The notes under the pieces: generated by a model
Told to the model about the DNA's origin: nothing
The model's database searches: none
Seen by the model: only the letters and a program-made list of their open reading frames with translations
Program-made: the position numbers and the translations under genes
Shown: piece by piece, positions 16,407-22,597 of the stretch
Position numbering within the stretch: the stretch's first letter is position 1
How the letters are laid out: the number at the start of each line of letters is the position of its first letter
Source of the DNA: an uncultured Spirochaetia bacterium
Lineage (GTDB): Bacteria > Spirochaetota > CALGPD01
NCBI GenBank assembly: GCA_937960625.1
Contig: CALGPD010000462.1
Coordinates: 1 to 22,950 of the forward strand
Direction of reading: 5' to 3'
Length of the DNA: 22,950 nucleotides

Positions 16407-16509
16407 GATTGCTTGGCTCATGCTCGTAGGAGACTTTGCCCAAAGGTATTTTTTCCTCAAATGACATAAGCCAACGTCACCTACGAGGAACGAATATAAC
16501 AAAGCAATC
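16407..16509. repeat. Second internal palindrome of the composite element
   Basis: GATTGCTT (16407-16414) pairs perfectly with AAGCAATC (16502-16509), and CTCGTAGG (16423-16430) pairs perfectly with CCTACGAG (16480-16487), giving a long hairpin with two 8-bp perfect segments and a loop of about 49 bases. The units are divergent relatives of those in the first palindrome but in mirrored order. Confidence 0.6.
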
Positions 16510-16743
16510 TCTTTGATTTATTAAAAAATCATATATTTCGAAAAAAATAAATTTATAATTTAAATCGAATTTCACGTTTTTAAGATATTTAAAAAATTTG
16601 CTTTTATTGAAATAAAATTTTTAAAATGCAAGTATATCTAATTATACAAATTAGTTATTAAAAAAATGCTTGAATATTGTTTGCCGGAGACATAAATTTT
16701 ATAGTGTATATATGATGTATTTTTCATTAAAAAGGGGAGTGTT

Positions 16744-17385
16744 ATGAAAAAAATTATTATGCTAGTATTGTTTATTTTTATTTCTACTGGAGTATTTACA
16801 AGAACTATTTGGAAAAGCAAAATTATTGTGGGCGGCAGGACAAAAAAAACACCTTATGTAAACGGTGTTAAACACGGTGTTGAATACATTTATTTTAATA
16901 ACGGTAGAATATATACTAAAACACCGTATTTTAGAGGCAAGAAACACGGCATCGAATATATTTATTATGAAAACGGAAGATTATATCATAAGAGGCCTTA
17001 CAGGTTTGGTAGAGAGCATGGGAAAGTGTATTTATTTCATTACAATGGAGCGCCAGGGAAAATCATTACGTATTTTAATGGAAAACGTCATGGTGTTGAA
17101 TTAAAATATTATCAAATAGGTAGGATAGAGAGTAAAACTCCTTATTATAGAGATATGATACACGGTACAGTGTATGTTTTTCACAAGAATGGAAGATTGC
17201 AGGAAAAAGCTAGTTATTTATATGGCAAACAGCATGGTTATGGCTTTGTTTATTATGAAAACGGCCGTTTAAGGCAAAAACTGCCATTTATCCGGGGAAA
17301 AAGACACGGTGTCAGTTATGTTTATAACCCTAGTGGCAGAGTTATAAAAAGGTTAATTTACAGAAATGATAGATTAATTAGATAG
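16744..17385 (+). CDS. Secreted MORN-type repeat protein
   Basis: A 213-residue protein. ATG 16744 is preceded by AAGGGGAG (16732-16739). An N-terminal signal peptide (MKKIIMLVLFIFISTGVFT) suggests export to the periplasm or beyond. The rest is seven consecutive repeats of 23-24 residues with the MORN_2-like consensus G.xHGx.Y.Y..NGR...K.PY..G, for example KKHGIEYIYYENGRLYHKRP. The repeats are uniformly rich in Lys/Arg, Tyr and His, so the protein is very basic. MORN_2 repeats fold as an extended beta-hairpin sheet and often mediate protein or lipid contacts; no enzyme function is expected. The composite palindromic element lies just upstream, and a peroxidase gene follows after 173 bases. 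Confidence 0.85.
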   Translation: MKKIIMLVLFIFISTGVFTRTIWKSKIIVGGRTKKTPYVNGVKHGVEYIYFNNGRIYTKTPYFRGKKHGIEYIYYENGRLYHKRPYRFGREHGKVYLFHYNGAPGKIITYFNGKRHGVELKYYQIGRIESKTPYYRDMIHGTVYVFHKNGRLQEKASYLYGKQHGYGFVYYENGRLRQKLPFIRGKRHGVSYVYNPSGRVIKRLIYRNDRLIR

Positions 17386-17413
17386 CATAAAAGTTTTCAG
17401 TATATTTTGTAAA

Positions 17414-17450
17414 TTTTAACTATAAAATACAATAGTTTTAACTAAAATAC
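17414..17450. repeat. Short direct repeat upstream of the peroxidase gene
   Basis: TTTTAACTATAAAATAC (17414-17430) and TTTTAACTAAAATAC (17436-17450) are tandem copies differing by a two-base deletion, with five bases between them. They lie about 110 bases before the peroxidase start. They could bind a regulator or be replication slippage in AT-rich DNA. Confidence 0.35.
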
Positions 17451-17558
17451 TTTTATAAAATAGATTTTTTTAACGATTTTTAAGCCCTTATTAGTGATTA
17501 TATAAAAACATAATTCTATAATTACAATAACAATTTTTAAAAACAAAGGACTAAAAAC

Positions 17559-18038
17559 GTGAAAAATATATATGATTTTGAAGTTGAAACAATTTCAGGA
17601 AAAAAAATCATTTTGAATGAATACAAGGAGAAAGTTTTACTCGTTGTAAATACAGCGAGTAAATGCGGGCTTACCCCACAGTATAAAGAATTACAGGAAC
17701 TTTATGATAAATATATGGACAAGGGTTTGGAAATTTTAGGTTTTCCATGTAATCAATTTAATAAGCAGGAGCAGGGAAGCAATGATGAGATAAAGGAATT
17801 TTGTAAACTTAACTATGGAATTACTTTTCCTATGTTTGCAAAGATTGAAGTTAATGGAGAAAGCGCACATCCATTGTTCGAATATTTAAAGGAGAAAGCT
17901 CCTGGGGTTTTAGGAACTAAAAACGTGAAATGGAATTTTACAAAGTTTTTGATAGACAGAAAGGGCAATGTAATTAAACGTTTTGCGCCCACTGTTACAC
18001 CTTTGCAAATAGAAGACAGTATACTAAAATTGCTTTAG
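17559..18038 (+). CDS. Glutathione peroxidase family protein, cysteine type (probably thioredoxin-dependent)
   Basis: A 159-residue peroxidase of the thioredoxin fold that reduces hydrogen peroxide and lipid hydroperoxides. It starts at GTG 17559 with AAGGA (17546-17550) eight bases upstream. The catalytic set is visible: peroxidatic Cys36 (NTASKCGLT), Gln70 (FNKQEQG), and Trp125-Asn126 (KWNF). The catalytic residue is cysteine, not selenocysteine. Cys82, 46 residues after Cys36, sits where thioredoxin-dependent members have their resolving cysteine; Cys64 in GFPCNQF is the usual conserved third one. There is no signal peptide, so it is cytoplasmic. It is convergent with the small zinc-ribbon gene; only three bases separate their stops. 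Confidence 0.92.
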   Translation: MKNIYDFEVETISGKKIILNEYKEKVLLVVNTASKCGLTPQYKELQELYDKYMDKGLEILGFPCNQFNKQEQGSNDEIKEFCKLNYGITFPMFAKIEVNGESAHPLFEYLKEKAPGVLGTKNVKWNFTKFLIDRKGNVIKRFAPTVTPLQIEDSILKLL

Positions 18039-18041
18039 ATT

Positions 18042-18296
18042 TTACTTTGCAATATAGTTTGAGCAGGAAAAATCACGCTCAACGTATATTTTTAACCGAG
18101 TACACATTTTCCGACTGTCATCAAAATAAACGCATTTATCGCAACAAGCATCTTTAGAATGTGCAAGTATTTCGTTAACGAAAACTTCTTCACCCTTGTC
18201 AAGCCAAACCCCTTCACATCGCGGGCATTTATCAATTGTAACTCCTTGATAGGTTATTGGATTTAGCTGAACTCCCTGACATCTTGGACAATACAT
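18042..18296 (-). CDS. Small double zinc-ribbon protein (zf-TFIIB type)
   Basis: An 84-residue cysteine-rich protein. The ATG at 18296 is chosen because GGAG lies seven bases upstream on the minus strand; an in-frame start at 18329 lacks such a site. The N-terminal half is a zf-TFIIB-type ribbon: Cys3-x2-Cys6 and Cys24-x2-Cys27 followed by EGVWLDKGE. The C-terminal half has a second four-cysteine set, Cys52-x2-Cys55-x9-Cys65-x12-Cys78, that could hold another metal ion. Its function is unknown; related ribbons occur in many small bacterial proteins without assigned roles. It is divergent from the basic membrane protein gene. Confidence 0.75.
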   Translation of the reverse strand: MYCPRCQGVQLNPITYQGVTIDKCPRCEGVWLDKGEEVFVNEILAHSKDACCDKCVYFDDSRKMCTRLKIYVERDFSCSNYIAK

Positions 18297-18377
18297 GTTT
18301 ACACTCCGATTAAAATAATGTTTAGACAATATTTAAAGTAATGATTATTTTATTAATATGATTCAACAATAATTTTA

Positions 18378-18406
18378 TAGACTTTTATTTGAAATTAACG
18401 TATAAT
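18378..18406 (+). promoter_or_regulatory. Sigma70-type promoter of the basic-protein/deacetylase operon
   Basis: TAGACT (18378-18383), 17 bases, consensus TATAAT (18401-18406). Transcription would begin near 18413, just before the ribosome binding site AAGGAG (18419-18424), giving a very short leader. This supports a translation start near 18431. Confidence 0.55.
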
Positions 18407-18430
18407 CCAGGAAAAAGCAAGGAGTGAATT

Positions 18431-18901
18431 ATAAAAGCGTTTATATTATTAATATCTATATCGTTAATTATATCAGGTTTATATTTGATGTATAATAAAC
18501 AAAGCAAAGTAGAGCTGCCGGGAGAAATAAAATTCCGGTTAATTTCCGGGGGCGACTATTCCTGTAAAGCCGCGGTTTATACATCACACTTAAAGAAAAA
18601 GCAATTTTCGGAATATATTTTAAGTCAAAGTAAAAATATAAAAAAAGTTATCAAAACAATTTTAACTAAATTATCAAAATACCGGATTTCATTAAGAAAA
18701 TACAGGCAAAGGGTTTTTAAGCATTACAAACTAACTCAAAGGCTGAACCTGTTAATACGCAAAGTAAAAGTAAAAGGGATTAAAATTTTTAACTTAAAGC
18801 GGATTTATAAAAAATCAACTATCTACAGAAAAAGCAGGGAACAAAAAATTATTAAAAACAAAGAAAAACAAAATGACAATTCCGGCGGATTGGGAGGATA
18901 A
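18431..18901 (+). CDS. Very basic membrane-anchored protein, probable ATA start
   Basis: I do not recognise this family. The first standard start codons in frame (TTG 18485, ATG 18488) have no ribosome binding site and would cut off a clear N-terminal membrane segment. Upstream, AAGGAG (18419-18424) lies six bases before an ATA at 18431, from which the frame reads IKAFILLISISLIISGLYLM. Only a stop (TGA at 18425) lies beyond. I therefore propose an ATA start, giving 156 residues. After the signal anchor the protein is extremely rich in Lys and Arg (for example YKKSTIYRKSREQKIIKNKE) and ends in a Gly-rich tail. The stop codon directly abuts the ATG of the deacetylase gene, whose ribosome binding site lies within this gene, so the two form an operon. 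Confidence 0.55.
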   Translation: MKAFILLISISLIISGLYLMYNKQSKVELPGEIKFRLISGGDYSCKAAVYTSHLKKKQFSEYILSQSKNIKKVIKTILTKLSKYRISLRKYRQRVFKHYKLTQRLNLLIRKVKVKGIKIFNLKRIYKKSTIYRKSREQKIIKNKEKQNDNSGGLGG

Positions 18902-20227
18902 ATGAGTACAACGCAAACTAAAAAAAATACAGGATTGATTTTTTTTCCTGCATTTGATTGGGCAATATCACCAACTCACCCGGAAAGGGAAGAACGCCTT
19001 TTATATACACAGGATCAGGTAAAAGAAGAAGGGCTATTAGACCTTGATAATATTCATGAGTTTAAAGCAGGAATTGCAACGGAAAAAGACATTAACCGTG
19101 TTCATATCTGCGTGCCAGATGTAAAATCAAACGTAACAGAAAGCCATTTAATTTCTGCCGGAGGTTGTATAAAAGCTGCGGATGTTGTTTTATCCGGTAA
19201 GGTAGATAACGCGTTTGCTTTGGTAAGGCCTCCCGGCCATCATTCAATGAAAATTGTTCACGGAAACCGTGGTTTCTGCAATGTAAATATTGAAGCTATA
19301 ATGATTGAACATATAAGAACGAATTATCCTAAAATCAAAAAAATTGCCGTTGTGGATACAGACTGCCATCACGGTGACGGAACTCAGGATATATATTTTA
19401 ATGACCCGAACGTTTTATTTATTTCCCTTCATCAGGATGGGCGGACACTTTATCCGGGATCCGGGTTTATTAACGAATACGGGGGAGTAAATGCAATAGG
19501 GTATAATTTAAACATTCCATTGCCTCCTCAAACAACTGATGCGGGATTTATGATGGCTATGGAAAACGTTGTTATGCCCGTATTAGAAGACTTTAAACCG
19601 GATTTAATTATTAACTCAGCAGGACAGGATAATCATTACTCTGACCCAATAACCAACATGAGTTTTTCTGCTCAGGGATATGCAAAGCTTAATCATATGC
19701 TTAATCCTGATATTGCGGTTCTTGAAGGCGGATATTCAATAGAAAGTGCCCTGCCTTATGTTAATACTGGAATTATTCTTGCAATGGCAGGATTAGACTA
19801 TTCAAACATTCATGAGCCTGATTATGATCCATCCGATTTACGTCAGGATGAAAAAACCGGAGAATATATCCAAAGTGTGTGCAACGAAGTAATGGAATTA
19901 TGGAACAGCCGTAATGAACTTCAAAAGCGCGCACATGAAAAATTTACTGAGGAATATTTTTCAGTTAACCGGCGTGTTCACTACGATACTGACGGAATAT
20001 CTTCTCAACTGAATGAGCGGATTAGAGTATGCAATAATTGCGGAGGTTTATGGCTCGTTGATACAAATTCTTCCAGAGGTTACAGTGTTTATGCAATAAT
20101 TCTCCAACGTTATTCCTGTGATGATTGCCGAAAGGCTGCTGAAAAGGAATGGAAAACGTTTAATAAAGGCTCCCGGGATTTTGTTTATTTTCAGGACGTT
20201 GATAATGACCTTTATCAAATCAGGTAA
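18902..20227 (+). CDS. Histone deacetylase superfamily hydrolase with C-terminal zinc ribbon
   Basis: A 441-residue arginase-fold zinc amidohydrolase of the HDAC/AcuC/acetylpolyamine-amidohydrolase superfamily, expected to remove acetyl groups from lysine side chains or polyamines. Active-site landmarks: RPPGHH with His113/His114, DTDCHHGDG with zinc ligands Asp154 and His156, SAGQDNH with zinc ligand Asp243, and the catalytic Tyr278 in EGGY. The catalytic domain ends near residue 310. The remaining 130 residues include a Cys377-x2-Cys380 and Cys406-x2-Cys409 set (VCNNCGGLWLVD ... SCDDCRK) that looks like a zinc ribbon and is not part of typical family members. GGAGG (18893-18897) lies four bases before the ATG. 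It is immediately downstream of, and probably coupled to, the basic membrane protein gene. Confidence 0.9.
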   Translation: MSTTQTKKNTGLIFFPAFDWAISPTHPEREERLLYTQDQVKEEGLLDLDNIHEFKAGIATEKDINRVHICVPDVKSNVTESHLISAGGCIKAADVVLSGKVDNAFALVRPPGHHSMKIVHGNRGFCNVNIEAIMIEHIRTNYPKIKKIAVVDTDCHHGDGTQDIYFNDPNVLFISLHQDGRTLYPGSGFINEYGGVNAIGYNLNIPLPPQTTDAGFMMAMENVVMPVLEDFKPDLIINSAGQDNHYSDPITNMSFSAQGYAKLNHMLNPDIAVLEGGYSIESALPYVNTGIILAMAGLDYSNIHEPDYDPSDLRQDEKTGEYIQSVCNEVMELWNSRNELQKRAHEKFTEEYFSVNRRVHYDTDGISSQLNERIRVCNNCGGLWLVDTNSSRGYSVYAIILQRYSCDDCRKAAEKEWKTFNKGSRDFVYFQDVDNDLYQIR

Positions 20228-20342
20228 AATAATCATTAACGGATAAAAATTGATTTAATCTCACAAATTAAGTATTTATTACTATATTTTAATATAACGT
20301 GTTTTGATATATAACCGTAAAAGTAATGAATTTGAGGTATTG

Positions 20343-21008
20343 GTGAGATATATTAAAGTTTTATACATATTGCTAATTTTGTTTGCATTGGGATTTATTA
20401 ACGCTTATTCAATAAAAAAGATAAGCTTAAACAAACCGTCAAATCAGGATAATTTTATTAAATTATTAAATAAAAGGCGCAGTATACGACAATATTCCAA
20501 TCTACCTTTGAACATCAAACAATTAGCATATATTTTGTATGCCGGCAATGCAAGAACGCCCAAAGGAAACAGAACTGCGCCTTCAGCAGGGGCATTATAC
20601 CCGATTGATATATTTGTTTATGCAAATAAGGTAATAGGTTTATCAAAAGGAATATATTTTTATAATGCGCGGTATCATTATTTACAGAAAATGCAAGACG
20701 GAGATTTCAGCGGACATTTTAAAATAGCGTGCTATTATCAAAACCACATAAAAAACGCGGCTGCATTGATTATTTTAATATATGAAAAACGCCGTATGGA
20801 ATATAGATACAAGGAGAAATCAATAAATTTTGCTTATATTGAAGCAGGGCATATTTCCCAAAACGTTTTACTCGCTTTAACTCAACTCGGCCTTGCCGGA
20901 GTTCCGGTCGGCGCTTTTGACGCAGGTATGATATTAAAGCCATTCGGTTACAAATTAAAAAAACGCGTTCCTTTATACGTTAACGCGGTAGGAAATAAAT
21001 CCGGTTGA
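20343..21008 (+). CDS. SagB-type nitroreductase-fold oxidoreductase with N-terminal signal
   Basis: The GTG at 20343 is chosen because GAGGT (20335-20339) precedes it; an in-frame TTG at 20304 lacks a site. The result is 221 residues. The core matches the FMN-dependent nitroreductase/SagB group: RRSIRQYS near residue 38, the hallmark RTAPSAGALYPIDIFVY, then YIEAGHISQNVLLAL and LGLAGVPVGAF, ending LYVNAVG. SagB enzymes oxidise azolines in peptide natural products, but many stand-alone members have no such link. No cyclodehydratase or precursor peptide gene is nearby. The N-terminus (RYIKVLYILLILFALGFINA) is a signal peptide or membrane anchor, unusual for a flavoenzyme normally in the cytoplasm. 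It lies 115 bases after the deacetylase gene. Confidence 0.82.
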   Translation: MRYIKVLYILLILFALGFINAYSIKKISLNKPSNQDNFIKLLNKRRSIRQYSNLPLNIKQLAYILYAGNARTPKGNRTAPSAGALYPIDIFVYANKVIGLSKGIYFYNARYHYLQKMQDGDFSGHFKIACYYQNHIKNAAALIILIYEKRRMEYRYKEKSINFAYIEAGHISQNVLLALTQLGLAGVPVGAFDAGMILKPFGYKLKKRVPLYVNAVGNKSG

Positions 21009-21033
21009 TAAATTTATAAAATAGGTGGTTAAA

Positions 21034-21690
21034 ATGGCAGGTTGGTTTAAAAAAAAGAAAAAACTTTCTCAGGAAGAAGAAGAACGTCTTGAAAATGAAT
21101 GGTATGATAAAAAAAGCCTTTTGATGGAAAAAACTCTGGGAGAGATGCATGATATCGTTATGCACGCAATAATCCCTTATGAAATCGGAGGAGGCCTGGA
21201 TTTATATTATTATCCAAACGGTATAACAGGCACGGGTATAGCCACCAAAGAGTTAACTTACGCCTGCAGGGATAGTTCGAAAAATTCCGTATATGATAAA
21301 TACGAAATGGTTATGTTTACTAAGCATGAATTAAATCCGGATGATTTGGAAAATCAAGATAGTCCTTTTAGTAAAGCACATTCAAATATAAACGCAATAT
21401 TAAACTGCATTGCAGCATATAGTACACAGGCTAAGCTGAACCCGAACGAAACCTGCGAATTTCCTGAAGGCATGGACGCAGTAGGTGGAAAGTGTTTAAT
21501 TTTTGACAAATATGAAACAGCAGGTACGGAAACAAATGAAGAAAACTTTGGCCTCATGCTTCTAATTGAGGTTTTCCGTGATGAGATGGAATTTGCCATG
21601 CAAAACGGCGGTCAAAAATTGCTGGCAATGTTAAAAGAACGGGGTATTTATCCCTATTCTGACCTTAACCGTGCTTCTGTGTTAGAATAG
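21034..21690 (+). CDS. SUFU (suppressor of fused)-domain-like protein
   Basis: A 218-residue cytoplasmic protein. ATG 21034 has AGGTGG (21023-21028) five bases upstream; the GTG at 21025 is inside that site and unlikely. After a Lys-rich, Glu-rich N-terminal helix, the sequence LDLYYYPNGITGTGIATKELTY and YEMVMFTKHEL resemble the bacterial SUFU-domain family, and the ILNCIAAYSTQAKLNPNETCEF and LMLLIEVFRDEMEFA segments also fit. In bacteria such domains are known mainly as predicted immunity or accessory proteins for toxins, but many, like this one, stand alone. No toxin gene is adjacent. It follows the nitroreductase gene by 25 bases and may share its transcript. Family assignment is from recognised pattern only. 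Confidence 0.6.
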   Translation: MAGWFKKKKKLSQEEEERLENEWYDKKSLLMEKTLGEMHDIVMHAIIPYEIGGGLDLYYYPNGITGTGIATKELTYACRDSSKNSVYDKYEMVMFTKHELNPDDLENQDSPFSKAHSNINAILNCIAAYSTQAKLNPNETCEFPEGMDAVGGKCLIFDKYETAGTETNEENFGLMLLIEVFRDEMEFAMQNGGQKLLAMLKERGIYPYSDLNRASVLE

Positions 21691-21750
21691 CAGATTTTAC
21701 GTATACGAACTTCGATTTACTTAAATTTTCTGTAAAGTATATTTTGTGGG

Positions 21751-21769
21751 GAACGCGGATTTGCGTTTT
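21751..21769 (+). terminator. Weak hairpin after the SUFU-domain gene
   Basis: AACGC (21752-21756) and GCGTT (21763-21767) form a 5-bp stem with loop GGATTT, extendable by a G-T wobble, followed by a short T-rich stretch. It lies about 60 bases past the stop codon. It is a possible terminator but weak. Confidence 0.25.
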
Positions 21770-21918
21770 CTACTTAGATTTATCTTTTTTTATGATTAAA
21801 AGAATTTTTAGAATTTAAAACTAAATTGTATTATATATAAAACCTGAATAAAATCATTGATTTTATCGTTGCTATTTCATTATAATAAATCAATCAATAA
21901 AATTAACGGATAAAATAA

Positions 21919-22506
21919 TTGGAATTAAATCGGACAATATTTGTAAGCGTGGATATAGAAACAACGGGGCTTGGCAAAAACGCGAAGATTGTTGAAATCG
22001 GAGCATACAAGTTTAAGCCGTTCGGCCTTGGTATAGAAATGTTTGATGAACTTATACATCCCGGGATTGAAATTCCTCAAGACGTTATTTCCATTCACGG
22101 AATAACCGACGAAATGGTGGAGCATAAGCCTGAAATAGAAAAAGTTATGCCCATGTTCCTTGATTTTATCGCGGGCCATGCTTTAATCGCTCATAACGCG
22201 CGGTTTGATTTTTCTTTTTTATCGAGAACGGCTTTGCTGTGCGGAGTAGAGATTCAGGATAGCCACGTTTTTGATACTCTAGCTATATCGAGAAAAGCTT
22301 TTCCCGGAATAAAACACAACCTCATACAATTGTCTAATTTTTTAGGCTTAAAACCTGACGGAGACAGGCACAGGGGGCTGTCAGATGCCAAACTCGCTGC
22401 CGGGGTTTTTGAACTTTGCATGGATAAACTGAACATTAATACTTACGCTAAGTTAAGGAAACGTTTCAGGCCAAGATATCCCATGTCATTTTTAGGAAAA
22501 CAGTAA
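21919..22506 (+). CDS. dnaQ: DEDDh 3'-5' exonuclease, DnaQ-like
   Basis: A 195-residue exonuclease of the DnaQ family. The TTG at 21919 follows an in-frame TAA immediately upstream, so it is the first possible start; the GGA at 21908-21910 is a weak ribosome binding site. The DEDDh catalytic residues are all visible: Asp12 and Glu14 (VSVDIETTGLG), Asp97 (HNARFDFSFL), His151 and Asp156 (HRGLSDAK). HGITDEMV is the usual conserved segment after Exo I. It is the single-domain type, either the proofreading epsilon subunit of DNA polymerase III or a stand-alone repair/RNA-processing exonuclease. The sequence resembles the exonuclease domain of PolC as well as DnaQ, so the symbol is provisional. Confidence 0.9.
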   Translation: MELNRTIFVSVDIETTGLGKNAKIVEIGAYKFKPFGLGIEMFDELIHPGIEIPQDVISIHGITDEMVEHKPEIEKVMPMFLDFIAGHALIAHNARFDFSFLSRTALLCGVEIQDSHVFDTLAISRKAFPGIKHNLIQLSNFLGLKPDGDRHRGLSDAKLAAGVFELCMDKLNINTYAKLRKRFRPRYPMSFLGKQ

Positions 22507-22597
22507 TTACATAAAAAAATAATGGAAATTTTTATATATCACTATTATAATGTAATGTATAATAATTAAAATTGATAATATAAATTAGGAATGTGTT

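Larger units (their letters stand above)
16267..16578. repeat. MITE-like composite palindromic element in a 551-base gene-free region
   Basis: The gap 16193-16743 has no convincing gene. It contains a 312-base unit bounded by near-perfect 20-base inverted repeats: AACGTGAATTTCGATTTAAA at 16267-16286 and its reverse complement at 16559-16578 (19 of 20 positions match). Inside are two imperfect hairpins built from related '...CGAGGAACG...CGAAGCA...' units (listed separately). Nothing in it encodes a transposase. This structure fits a non-autonomous miniature inverted-repeat element or a folded intergenic repeat. The short minus-strand reading frames across it look accidental. Confidence 0.6.

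Noticed and set aside
18485..18901. TTG 18485 or ATG 18488 as the start of the basic protein
   Set aside because: No ribosome binding site precedes them, and they remove the membrane anchor encoded just upstream behind AAGGAG.
22534..22555. TATTATA...TATAATA inverted repeat before the last gene
   Set aside because: A short, purely AT palindrome in an AT-rich gap; not distinguishable from background.
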